The notes under the pieces were generated by a model, which worked only from the letters and a program-made list of their open reading frames with translations, was not told where the DNA came from and ran no database searches. From positions 186,001-250,000 of the forward strand of contig JAOADA010000003.1 in NCBI GenBank assembly GCA_026417555.1: DNA of 64,000 bases, in the 5' to 3' direction. Made by a program: the position numbers and the translations under genes. Positions 19,379-27,625 of the stretch are shown in pieces (the stretch's first letter is position 1; each line of letters opens with the position of its first letter). Source of the DNA: Brevinematales bacterium. Its GTDB lineage: Bacteria > Spirochaetota > Brevinematia > Brevinematales > Thermospiraceae.

Positions 19379-20668
19379 TTATTTTCCACAATAGAGGGGT
19401 GAATTGACAATCTTCCCTGCGATAGCTGATGCCGCCGCAGTTGCCGGACTCATCAGGTGAACCATACCGCCCTTCCCCATACGCCCATAAAAGTTTCGGT
19501 TCGTCGTGGCAGCACACACTTCTCCCTCAGCCAATACCCCATTGGACATACCCAAACACGCTCCACAGGTAGGATTGGTGATCGAAAATCCAGCCTCATA
19601 AAAAATCTTCAATATACCCTCTTCCATCGCCTTGAAGTAAATATCTGGAGTCGCTGGAGAGAGAATTCCTCTCACATGAGGGGCAATCTTTTTCCCTTTC
19701 AAGACCTCAGCCGCAATACGCAAGTCTTCAAGCCTCCCATTGGTACAACTCCCAATATACACCTGGTCAATAGGTGTCCCCTCCATTTCCCTCACAGGTT
19801 TTACCTGATCCGGCTTGTATCCGTAGGTGACCATAGGTTCAAGAGATGAGAGATCATATTCAAGCACCTTTTCATAATGAGCATCAGGATCAGAAACCCA
19901 CTTTTGAAAATCTTCAAGGGCCGCCTCTTTGGATGGGTACTCATCCTTGATAAACTTCCAGAGATACTCCACCGTCGTCATATCAGGATAACAGATCCCA
20001 CTGGTTCCCCCGGCTTCAATTGCCATATTAGAGAGCGTCATACGACTTTCCATCGACATGGCATCCACAATAGGGCCAGTAAACTCCATCACATGATCCG
20101 TGGCTCCATTCACAGAGATTTGGGAGATAATATACAAAATCACATCTTTCGCATATACCCCTTGGGGAAGACTTCCCTTGAGAACAAACTTGATAGTTTT
20201 GGGATACTTGAAGGCACACACCCCTTTCAAGATACCCACCTCAAGATCGGTTGTCCCTACACCAGCAGCAAAGGCCCCAAACGCCCCATGGGTACAGGTG
20301 TGTGAATCTCCCATAATGATCGTATACCCTGGACGTACAAACCCTTGCTCCGGAAAAAGCGCATGACACACCCCATTTCTCCCCACATCAAAAAAATCCT
20401 TGATATTGTGCCGACGTGCCCAATCCCGAAGAATCTTATGCTGGGTAGCCGTTTTTGAATCCTTTGCTGGTGTCACATGATCAATGACCGCTTTGATACG
20501 GGTAGGATCAAACACCCTATCAAGCCCCCGACTCACCAAATCCATAATGGCCACAGGAGTAGTAATCTCGTGACAAAACACCATATCCAACCGAAGAACA
20601 TACACCCCTTCATACGGTTTGTCCACCAAATGGGCATCAAAGATTTTTTCTGCAATAGTTTTTCCCAT
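19379..20668 (-). CDS. leuC: 3-isopropylmalate dehydratase large subunit
   Basis: A 429-residue aconitase-family subunit that carries the [4Fe-4S] cluster. Cluster cysteines are seen in IGSCTNGR and in PTCGACLGM. Other marks are MGDSHTCTHGAFGAF and SNMAIEAGGTSGI. The start at 20668 (MGKTIAEKIF) has GGAGG 5 bases upstream; the ATG at 20680 would start inside that SD. It pairs with leuD just downstream. The short large subunit again fits the LeuC2/HacA-like branch. leuA and leuB are not in the window, so pathway assignment rests on family only. Confidence 0.9.
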   Translation of the reverse strand: MGKTIAEKIFDAHLVDKPYEGVYVLRLDMVFCHEITTPVAIMDLVSRGLDRVFDPTRIKAVIDHVTPAKDSKTATQHKILRDWARRHNIKDFFDVGRNGVCHALFPEQGFVRPGYTIIMGDSHTCTHGAFGAFAAGVGTTDLEVGILKGVCAFKYPKTIKFVLKGSLPQGVYAKDVILYIISQISVNGATDHVMEFTGPIVDAMSMESRMTLSNMAIEAGGTSGICYPDMTTVEYLWKFIKDEYPSKEAALEDFQKWVSDPDAHYEKVLEYDLSSLEPMVTYGYKPDQVKPVREMEGTPIDQVYIGSCTNGRLEDLRIAAEVLKGKKIAPHVRGILSPATPDIYFKAMEEGILKIFYEAGFSITNPTCGACLGMSNGVLAEGEVCAATTNRNFYGRMGKGGMVHLMSPATAAASAIAGKIVNSPLYCGK

Positions 20669-20680
20669 ACCATCCTCCAT

Positions 20681-21241
20681 CTATACTTTTCGCCTTGGGG
20701 GCGTCAAAATCCAATATGCCTCGAGGGGAATATCACTAACATTACGGAGCGTATGAGAAACGCCAGACTCAAACGCAATACTATCCCCTTCTTTCAAGGG
20801 ATATACTGCCTCCCCCAAGATAAATTCTCCTTCTCCCCGTAGGATAATCCCCAGTTCTTTGCCTTTGTGGCCAGTAGGGGCACTCTTTTTTTCGCCGTGA
20901 GGGGGAATCCATACCACATATCCCTCTATCCCCTCTCCTTCTTGCCCAGGAATAGAGGCAAGTCTCTCATACCACGTTCCCTCTACCTCAAACCTTTCTC
21001 TTTTTTCTCGCGGCACATAAGCAAGGGGGCGCGCCCTCTTCCAATCACGAAAGAGATACTCAATATCCATATCCAACACCTCAACAAGGGCCAAGAGGGT
21101 ATCCATAGCCGGTGAAACACGATTCCGCTCAATCTGAGACACAAGACTCTCACTCACACCCGCTCGCTCGGCAACCTCTTTGAGCGTAAGCCCACGCCTT
21201 TCCCGAACTTCCCGAAGTTTTTCTCCGAAACAGTACCTCAT
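20681..21241 (-). CDS. XRE-type HTH regulator with C-terminal cupin domain
   Basis: A 186-residue one-component regulator. Residues ~5-60 are an HTH_3 domain (LREVRERRGLTLKEVAERAG, then SESLVSQIERNRVSPAMDTL). Residues ~110-180 form a cupin_2 barrel (GHKGKELGIILRGEGEF, then LKEGDSIAFESGVSHTLRN). Such proteins bind a small ligand in the cupin and repress or activate neighbouring genes. As first gene of the leuC-leuD operon it probably controls that operon. The ligand is unknown. Its stop is adjacent to the leuC SD. Confidence 0.85.
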   Translation of the reverse strand: MRYCFGEKLREVRERRGLTLKEVAERAGVSESLVSQIERNRVSPAMDTLLALVEVLDMDIEYLFRDWKRARPLAYVPREKRERFEVEGTWYERLASIPGQEGEGIEGYVVWIPPHGEKKSAPTGHKGKELGIILRGEGEFILGEAVYPLKEGDSIAFESGVSHTLRNVSDIPLEAYWILTPPRRKV

Positions 21242-21269
21242 TTTAGTTTTACTTCAAATAGTTTAGTAT

Positions 21270-21298
21270 ATTTTAAGAAAAAAAACTCTCTTCGTCAA
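21270..21298 (-). promoter_or_regulatory. Promoter of the regulator-leuCD operon
   Basis: Minus strand: -35 TTGACG (21293-21298), 17-base spacer, -10 TAAAAT (21270-21275), with the start codon at 21241. A direct repeat of AGTTT around 21244-21265 is a possible operator. The rest of 21299-21543 shows nothing I can name. Confidence 0.6.
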
Positions 21299-21543
21299 GA
21301 AAGACAAAAGTTTTCTCTCACCCTTCAACACTACGCACACCTCTTCAGAAAAGGATGTGATTCCAGGACGTTAACCTCTTTCGCATGCTTTCTCCCACAA
21401 TGCATCCCATCGCAATCTTTCTCTCATAGAAGCCTTCGTAAAAAAGAGCATTCCTTCTCACGTCCTCTCCCCTTCTCCCAGAAAATCTCACACCCCACTC
21501 CATCCAAAAGAACGTCTCACATGGTGAACAAGAGAACACTTGC

Positions 21544-24171
21544 TTAGCTGGAGATTCCCTTCTCTTGGAGAAGCTCATACATCTTTTCAAGGAGCTCCTG
21601 CACGGTAAAGGGCTTTGTCAAAAAGAGGATGCCCTCATGAGAAGGAAAAGAGAGATCCTTTTTAGCATACCCACTGATGAGGATCATACGTACCTCAGGG
21701 GCTACCGCATACACTCTTTTCAACCTCTCTTCTACCGAAATATCCCCTGGCATAGTAATATCCATAATGACCACATCCTGAGAGGATATCTCACCAATCT
21801 GTTTCAAAAACTCAGCGGACTCTTGAAAACTCTCTACCCTGTAGCCACGCTGTCTGAGGCTCTTTTCCAGCACCCTCACTATCCCTATCTCATCATCAAG
21901 TATCCAGACTCGTTTTCCATCCCCTGAAAGCTTCTTCTCCTCAGAAGAGAGTGCCATCTCTTTCCTTTCTTCTTCCACCGCATACACGGGAAGGAAAAGA
22001 GAGAAGGTTGTCCCCTCCCCCGGACGAGAATCCACCTCAATACAGCCATGGTGCTTCCGTATGATTGTATACACAATCGCAAGCCCCAGTCCACTTCCTC
22101 GGGCCTTGGTAGAAACATACGGTTCAAAAATACGGGGAAGTACCGCCGGATCAATCCCTGGCCCATTATCCTTTACCTCAATAGAGAGGTAGGTTTTTAC
22201 CCCTGGCAAAGGCTCGGGAACACGCCCTTGCAACTCTTCAGCGGAGATATTGTTTAGCACAATGGTTAACTCCCCACCATCCTTCATTGCCTCCCGAGCA
22301 TTCAAAACAAGGTTTTGAATAACCTGTGCCAACTGCCCAATATCCACAGGGATAGAAACGTTCTCTGTCTTTTTCTCAATATGCCATCGAATAGAAGACC
22401 CCTGCAAAAGAAAACGGACGGTATCCTCTATCATCTGCAAAATGTTTTCTTGTTTGATCACAGGAGCCCCTCCCCTCGCGAAAGAGAGCATCTGCGTTGT
22501 CAGTTTTTTCGCCCTTTCACACGCCGATTCGGCCTCTTGAAGATACTCCTTTGTTTCAGGGGACGAATCCCCAAGTCGCATCTTGAGAAGAGAAATATTT
22601 CCAAGAATCACCGTCAAAATGTTGTTGAAATCATGAGCTATGCCCCCCGCAAGCACTTCCATGGCTTCAAGCCTCTGGGCTCGATAAAACTCCTGTTGGA
22701 GTTGATTAAAAAGCGTCATATCCGTCATCAGCAACACATACTCCCGTTGAGACCGTTCTGTGCCCCCCAAAAGAGAAAGATCTATCATCAGTTCGTAACG
22801 TTTCTGACGACGATTGGTAATCGTCCAAACACCAACCGGCCAATTTTGGATATTTTGAAGGAGCAAACCAAAATCCTCAACTTTTCCTGTTCCCTGAAGC
22901 TCAAAAACCACTTTTTCCATCAATTGGCCCTTCTCTTCCCCCCCAAGAGAGAGAATCTCCTTCCCCCGTGGATTGGCAAATTCAATCTCTCCTTTCTCAT
23001 CCACAATCACCACCCCCTCATCAATACTCATGAGAATACGCTTCAAAAACTCATCCTCCTCTCGAAGCGCCTCCTCTGTTTCCCTGAGAAGAGTGATATC
23101 ACGCCCTACCCCTTGGAATTCCCGACAGGTATGGGGCTGGTTACTCATATGAACACAGCGAAAACGCCACTCTATCACATATCTCACTCCATACCGCTCA
23201 TAATCTAACTCAAGAGAAGCCACTTCCTCTGAAGATTCAAGAGAAGACAACACCTCTTGCCATTTTTTTCTATCGGTCAGAGGAACAATATCAAAAAAGT
23301 TCTGCCCATGGATCTGTTGGGCCTCCCATCCCAGAGATAAGGCCATAGCTCTATTCGCATAGAGAATGGTCCCATCCTCTGCCATCCGCACCAACCAGTC
23401 CGTTTGATCCTCAACAAGTCGTCGGTAACGTTCCTCACTCTGGGAAAGGGCCCTTTCATACTCCATAACCTCTGACATATCATGAAACATATGAACGGCT
23501 CCAAGATGTTCCCCATACTGGTTCACCATCAACGAAGAATCCCAATACACCGGAATCCGAAAGCCCGTTTTCTTCACCTCAAGTACCACCAAGCGTTCTC
23601 CCTTCCCAACTTGAGGAGAAAACAAAAAGAGATCATCTAAACTTTTATGCTTCATTTCTTGCAGAGAAAGCCCTACCAAGGACTCCATCGTCGGATTCAC
23701 AGAGATCACCAATCCCCTCTGATCAGCCACTACCAATCCCTCACGAATATTTTGAAACATCGCCTCCCATCGAGCCTCTCGATAGGCCAGTTCCTTCAAC
23801 GATGAAGCCTTGTAGAGGGCCATTTCCACGGTAGCTTTAAGCTCCCGATCATTGAAAGGTTTGATAAGATAGCCGTACGGCTCCGTTTTTGCCGCCTTCT
23901 CCAGCGTTGTATCATCAGAAAAAGCCGTGAGATACACCAAAGGAATATGATAGCGTTTGAGAATCTCTTCTGCTGCTTCTATCCCACTCATCCCATTCTG
24001 AAGCTGGATGTCCATGAGAATGAGATCTACCTTTGAATTTCCCAAAAAAGAGAGAAGCTCTTCCGCCTTATAAAAAACCCCTCCCACCTCATATCCCAAT
24101 TTGACAAGCTTCTGCTCAATACTATGGGCAACAATTGCCTCATCCTCAACAACTGCTAACCGATACGGCAT
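21544..24171 (-). CDS. Hybrid sensor histidine kinase: REC-PAS-PAS-PAS-HisKA-HATPase-REC
   Basis: An 875-residue soluble signalling protein without membrane segments. The N-terminal receiver has Asp54 and Lys104. Three PAS-like domains follow (~125-240, ~245-365, ~370-490). HisKA carries His513 in GGIAHDFNNIL. The ATPase domain has the N box near 620 and the G boxes DNGPGI (668-673) and GSGLGLAI (692-699). The C-terminal receiver has Asp804 and Lys853. The start at 24171 fits the receiver N-terminus and AAGGGG SD. No output regulator is adjacent, so phosphotransfer partners lie elsewhere. It senses a cytoplasmic cue or is driven through its first receiver. Confidence 0.9.
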   Translation of the reverse strand: MPYRLAVVEDEAIVAHSIEQKLVKLGYEVGGVFYKAEELLSFLGNSKVDLILMDIQLQNGMSGIEAAEEILKRYHIPLVYLTAFSDDTTLEKAAKTEPYGYLIKPFNDRELKATVEMALYKASSLKELAYREARWEAMFQNIREGLVVADQRGLVISVNPTMESLVGLSLQEMKHKSLDDLFLFSPQVGKGERLVVLEVKKTGFRIPVYWDSSLMVNQYGEHLGAVHMFHDMSEVMEYERALSQSEERYRRLVEDQTDWLVRMAEDGTILYANRAMALSLGWEAQQIHGQNFFDIVPLTDRKKWQEVLSSLESSEEVASLELDYERYGVRYVIEWRFRCVHMSNQPHTCREFQGVGRDITLLRETEEALREEDEFLKRILMSIDEGVVIVDEKGEIEFANPRGKEILSLGGEEKGQLMEKVVFELQGTGKVEDFGLLLQNIQNWPVGVWTITNRRQKRYELMIDLSLLGGTERSQREYVLLMTDMTLFNQLQQEFYRAQRLEAMEVLAGGIAHDFNNILTVILGNISLLKMRLGDSSPETKEYLQEAESACERAKKLTTQMLSFARGGAPVIKQENILQMIEDTVRFLLQGSSIRWHIEKKTENVSIPVDIGQLAQVIQNLVLNAREAMKDGGELTIVLNNISAEELQGRVPEPLPGVKTYLSIEVKDNGPGIDPAVLPRIFEPYVSTKARGSGLGLAIVYTIIRKHHGCIEVDSRPGEGTTFSLFLPVYAVEEERKEMALSSEEKKLSGDGKRVWILDDEIGIVRVLEKSLRQRGYRVESFQESAEFLKQIGEISSQDVVIMDITMPGDISVEERLKRVYAVAPEVRMILISGYAKKDLSFPSHEGILFLTKPFTVQELLEKMYELLQEKGISS

Positions 24172-24240
24172 ACGTTTTCCCCTTTCATCATAACACAAGA
24201 CAAAAGAAAAAGCAAATCATTCCAACTCCACACACGAAAG

Positions 24241-24262
24241 ACTCTCCCATCTTGCGGAGAGT
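24241..24262 (-). terminator. Weak hairpin after ruvX
   Basis: ACTCTCC (24241-24247) pairs with GGAGAGT (24256-24262), loop of 8. Minus-strand sequence after it is CTTTCG, so the T-run is poor. Confidence 0.35.
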
Positions 24263-24342
24263 TCAGACAATCCAGGTAACCCTCAACACATCCAATCTTT
24301 TTTGAAGGATGGTTTCTAAGAAAAAAGAAAAGGCATCCCCTT

Positions 24343-24747
24343 TTATGTCCCCTTTTGCCTCTCTAAATACTCCCAAAGAATACATGTTGCCGCGAGACTA
24401 TCCCTGTCCTCACGAGAAGACTTTTTTCTCCCACGACTACGCAAATACCTTTCTGCTTCCTGTGAAGAGTGGGACTCATCCTGGAATTCTATAGGAATAT
24501 CCACAACCTTTTTTAATTCCGCGACAAAATTCTTTACCATCGCCGTTGCTTCTCCATAATAATCCAAAGCCACATAACCAACGACAATCAGATCAACCGA
24601 CTCTCTCTCACAGAGACTTTTCAAAGACGACCAGAGAGACGTATCCCGATGAAGGGAGCCCCACGGTGAGGCAATAAGACGAAGAGGATCTGTTAACGCC
24701 AACCCTATCTTCTTCGTTCCAACATCTATGGCAAGGATTCTTCCCAT
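24343..24747 (-). CDS. ruvX: RuvX/YqgF-family RNase H-fold nuclease (pre-16S rRNA processing)
   Basis: A 134-residue protein of the YqgF family with the first catalytic Asp in LAIDVGTKKIGLAL and a second acidic site in QDESHSSQEA. The terminal Asp is in SREDRDSLAA. E. coli YqgF completes the 16S 5' end; the family is also called putative Holliday junction resolvase. The ATG at 24747 fits the family start, though a GTG at 24756 is possible. It overlaps the 3' end of lpxB by 22 bases, so they are cotranscribed. Confidence 0.88.
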   Translation of the reverse strand: MGRILAIDVGTKKIGLALTDPLRLIASPWGSLHRDTSLWSSLKSLCERESVDLIVVGYVALDYYGEATAMVKNFVAELKKVVDIPIEFQDESHSSQEAERYLRSRGRKKSSREDRDSLAATCILWEYLERQKGT

Positions 24748-25868
24748 AGACCACACACCATTCCTATACGAAAAGCCACTTCCTCATGTCCACCTTCTCT
24801 CAAGAGAAGGTGCCATATCCTTTCATAAGCCTCATCATAGTGTTTCTTTTGGTTTGCATCCAAAGAAAGAAAAAAATCAATCCATCGAAGGATATTGGTA
24901 TGGTGCCAATCCCCCTGCAAAAGCTCAGGAAAAATCCTCTCGTGAAGCAAAATATTGGGCATCCCTATGAGTTTTTCTTTGAGAAGAAAGCGCCCTATCC
25001 AATAGGAAAGCCTTGAGATCCTATACCCAAGGATCACAGGCTTCCGAAACAAGGCTGCCTCAAGGGTAATGGTCCCTGAAGAGGCCACCACCACACTCGA
25101 TTGAAAAAGAACATCCCAGGCATCAAAGGTGAGTTCTATCCTGTTAACCAACCCATGCAACACCATCTGTTCCCGGATCATTTGCTCATACTCAGGGTGA
25201 GAAACAGCAAGATATACTTTCCACTCTCGTGGCATACCACGAACTGTCAAAAGCATCTCCGGCAAAAGATTCTCAATCTCCTGATACCGACTTCCCGGAA
25301 AAAGCCCAATAACGACATCAGTTTTTTCTCCATGTCCCCGTTGGGCAAGATATTCTTTGATTTCTTCGGCGAGGGGATGCCCCCAAAAGCCCACATGCTC
25401 TCCATAGTGTTTGTAAACGTCATAATCCTCAGGGAAACTCACAAAAAGATACTCACACCACTGCATAAGTTTTGGGGCATTCCACCTCCCCCAAATCGAA
25501 ACATGAGGAGGCATATAATACACACACGAAATACCCCGCTCATAACAAAAACGAGCCAGTGGAATATTAAAACCCTGATTATCCACGAGAACTACCCCAT
25601 CCACCTCATGGGATCCAAGATATGCCACAGCCCTTTCATAAGACTCTTTCTTCCGCTTATAAAAACGGAGAGAATCTGTGAGTCCCACCGTGCTCAACAA
25701 AGAAACATCCCCATCCAAAAGCCTCATCCCCTCTCGAGCCATGTAACGACCACCAAGCCCCACCACCTCAAGATGCGGACAACGATTCTTCAAAGAATGG
25801 ATAAGCCGAGCAGCATGGATGTCTCCCGACACTTCCCCCGCTGAGAAAAAGAGCCTATTCACTGGCAC
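24726..25868 (-). CDS. lpxB: Lipid-A-disaccharide synthase
   Basis: Joins UDP-diacylglucosamine and lipid X to make the lipid A disaccharide at the inner membrane. Family marks are SAGEVSGDIHAARLI, LVDNQGFNIPLA, YYMPPHVSIWGRW, LPGSRYQEIENLLP and a C-terminal SSGTITLEAAL. The longest frame begins at 25910. The GTG at 25868 is preferred (GGGG SD 8 bases upstream, overlap with lpxA), giving 381 residues. A GTG at 25862 is also possible. The pairing with lpxA implies lipid A production. Confidence 0.92.
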   Translation of the reverse strand: MPVNRLFFSAGEVSGDIHAARLIHSLKNRCPHLEVVGLGGRYMAREGMRLLDGDVSLLSTVGLTDSLRFYKRKKESYERAVAYLGSHEVDGVVLVDNQGFNIPLARFCYERGISCVYYMPPHVSIWGRWNAPKLMQWCEYLFVSFPEDYDVYKHYGEHVGFWGHPLAEEIKEYLAQRGHGEKTDVVIGLFPGSRYQEIENLLPEMLLTVRGMPREWKVYLAVSHPEYEQMIREQMVLHGLVNRIELTFDAWDVLFQSSVVVASSGTITLEAALFRKPVILGYRISRLSYWIGRFLLKEKLIGMPNILLHERIFPELLQGDWHHTNILRWIDFFLSLDANQKKHYDEAYERIWHLLLREGGHEEVAFRIGMVCGLWEESLP

Positions 25869-26637
25869 TGATGATACCCCTTTTTTCAGCCTTTTCAACA
25901 AAATGAACAAAATGGGCTACCAGGGGATCCGTAGCCATTGGCTTCATTTGGGAGAGAGCCTCTTTCAAAGAAAGACCGCTATACAGGATCCGATAAAGCT
26001 CTTTGAGCATCGTTCTCTGTTCCTGGGTGAATCCCCGACGTCGAAGCCCCACCACATTTAAACCATGGGCTACAGCTGGACTCCCATCACAAAGAACATA
26101 CGGTGGCACATCCTGCACCACCTTGGTAAGCCCTCCCACCATCGCATAAGCCCCTACTCGACAGTGCTGATGGACTGCAGAATTCCCCGACAAAAAGGCA
26201 AAATCCTCCACCTCTACATACCCTGCCAAAAGACAACCATTCGCCAAAACCACATTTCTCCCCAATTTTGCATTGTGAGCAACATGGGAATTGGCCATAA
26301 GAAAACAACCATCACCCACAATGGTTTTCTCCCCCTCACCGCCCCGAACTGGAGTATGGACTGTCACATACTCTCTCAACACACAGTTTTCTCCAATCTC
26401 TACAAGTCCAGGGGTCCCATCAAAAGAGTAATCCTGGGGTGGTGTCCCAAGAGCTGCCCCAGCATAGATTTTGGTGTTTTTGCCAATAGTCACCCATCCT
26501 GTGAGATGAACAAAAGGCCCAATCTCACACCCATCCCCCACGGTAATCTTCCCGTCCAACACGGCATAGGGATGGATTGTCACCCCTTCTCCCAAAACCA
26601 CCTCTGGTCCAATAACTGCTGTCGGATGGATGCTCAT
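25855..26637 (-). CDS. lpxA: Acyl-ACP--UDP-N-acetylglucosamine O-acyltransferase
   Basis: First enzyme of lipid A synthesis. 260 residues with left-handed beta-helix hexapeptide repeats from the start (IHPTAVIGPEVVLGEGVTI and on). The catalytic His lies in NSHVAHNAKLG (around His121). GTPPQDYSFDG is the UDP-GlcNAc block. A helical C-terminus follows. It overlaps lpxB by 14 bases and the STAS gene by 4. Organisms of several spirochaete genera lack this pathway, so its presence narrows the host. Confidence 0.95.
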   Translation of the reverse strand: MSIHPTAVIGPEVVLGEGVTIHPYAVLDGKITVGDGCEIGPFVHLTGWVTIGKNTKIYAGAALGTPPQDYSFDGTPGLVEIGENCVLREYVTVHTPVRGGEGEKTIVGDGCFLMANSHVAHNAKLGRNVVLANGCLLAGYVEVEDFAFLSGNSAVHQHCRVGAYAMVGGLTKVVQDVPPYVLCDGSPAVAHGLNVVGLRRRGFTQEQRTMLKELYRILYSGLSLKEALSQMKPMATDPLVAHFVHFVEKAEKRGIISASE

Positions 26638-27140
26638 TTTTGAAACCTTTCAAGTTCTTTTTTTAGCATTTCTTCGACGAGACGAAAACGACGTCGATTT
26701 TGGGGATTCACCTCCATCAGATCCTGATGGGACTGGAGAAGAATACGAATCGACTCCTCTGTTTTTTCAAGACGCTGAGCCAACTCCTCCGTATATTCGA
26801 CGTTTTTGAGTTGGGTTTCTAGCTTCATGGGGAGAAGATCCTCAAGCCCCATGGTGACAAAAATTTCTATCACCTTTTGAGAAGGATTGAGAATAAACAA
26901 TTCCCCCTTTTTCTCTTTTTTCATTTTCTTCTGCAGAGAAACAATCACCCCAATAAACGAACTGTCCAGATACTGGGTTTCAGAAAGATCAAAGTACAAG
27001 GCCTCAAGCTCATTCTTGTCAAGTTTCTGAGAAAAGGTCTCAAAAAGCTCCGTGGAATACTCAAGCGTCCCTCTTCCAATGACCTTGACCACATACACAT
27101 GCCGCTCTACAACACCTACATACACCTTTGAATTTTCCAT
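26634..27140 (-). CDS. STAS-domain protein (anti-sigma antagonist-like) with C-terminal coiled coil
   Basis: A 168-residue protein. Residues ~10-110 fit a STAS domain; the switch-site region reads TQYLDSSFIGVIVSLQK, with a Ser in the position phosphorylated in SpoIIAA-type proteins. The C-terminal ~50 residues are charged and helical (RLEKTEESIRILLQSHQDL), probably a coiled coil. Overlap with lpxA (ATGA) suggests coupling. STAS proteins work with anti-sigma kinases and SpoIIE phosphatases, and two of the latter are in this window. Its own partner is not adjacent. Confidence 0.75.
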   Translation of the reverse strand: MENSKVYVGVVERHVYVVKVIGRGTLEYSTELFETFSQKLDKNELEALYFDLSETQYLDSSFIGVIVSLQKKMKKEKKGELFILNPSQKVIEIFVTMGLEDLLPMKLETQLKNVEYTEELAQRLEKTEESIRILLQSHQDLMEVNPQNRRRFRLVEEMLKKELERFQK

Positions 27141-27168
27141 ACCATCTCTACCCCTTTATCCTCAAAAC

Positions 27169-27591
27169 TTAAAAATCTTCCATAGAAATTTTGGGGGCAT
27201 TTTTCACTTCACGGTTAAAGATCTCTTCAAGTTGTTGATCAGGAAGGATATTCCCCTTTCCGGTAAAGGTCATGCCCTCTTCGAGCTGACACCGTTTGGT
27301 ATACATGTCACCAATGAGCTTGCCTGTTGAGAGAATATCCACCCTCTCCAAGGCATAGACTGTTCCTTTGACCTTTCCCCCAATACGTACCTTCTTGGCA
27401 TAGATATCCCCTTTAATTCTCCCCCTTTGTCCCACAAGAACCGTCCCATACCCTTTGATCACCCCACAGTAATCCCCATCAATACGCAAAAGACCATCAG
27501 AACGCAATTCTCCAGAAAAACAATTGTCGTGCCCTATGACAGAATTACTGAGTTCGCCGTTTTCATTCAAGAGTATCTGTTCTTCAGCCAT
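27169..27591 (-). CDS. Bactofilin family cytoskeletal protein
   Basis: A 140-residue protein whose core (~15-115) is a repetitive beta-helix: SVIGHDNCFSGELRSDG, LRIDGDYCGVIKG, VLVGQRGRIKGDIYAKKV. Bactofilins polymerise without nucleotide and recruit cell-wall enzymes that set cell curvature or helix. The start at 27591 has SD GAGGTAGG; the longer frame upstream overlaps the M23 gene. It follows the M23 peptidase gene by 34 bases, a pairing known from Helicobacter, Caulobacter and Leptospira-type cell-shape modules. Confidence 0.88.
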   Translation of the reverse strand: MAEEQILLNENGELSNSVIGHDNCFSGELRSDGLLRIDGDYCGVIKGYGTVLVGQRGRIKGDIYAKKVRIGGKVKGTVYALERVDILSTGKLIGDMYTKRCQLEEGMTFTGKGNILPDQQLEEIFNREVKNAPKISMEDF

Positions 27592-27625
27592 ACCTACCTC
27601 TTTTTTTTGATCATAACTTTTGCAC

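Noticed and set aside
19379-21300. T-box or leucine attenuator ahead of leuCD
   Set aside because: The leader is only ~20 bases, with no Leu-codon peptide, T-box sequence or terminator/antiterminator pair.
24343-24756. Start of ruvX at GTG 24756
   Set aside because: The ATG at 24747 matches the family N-terminus (MGRILAIDVG); neither has a clear SD, so the shorter form is preferred but not proven.
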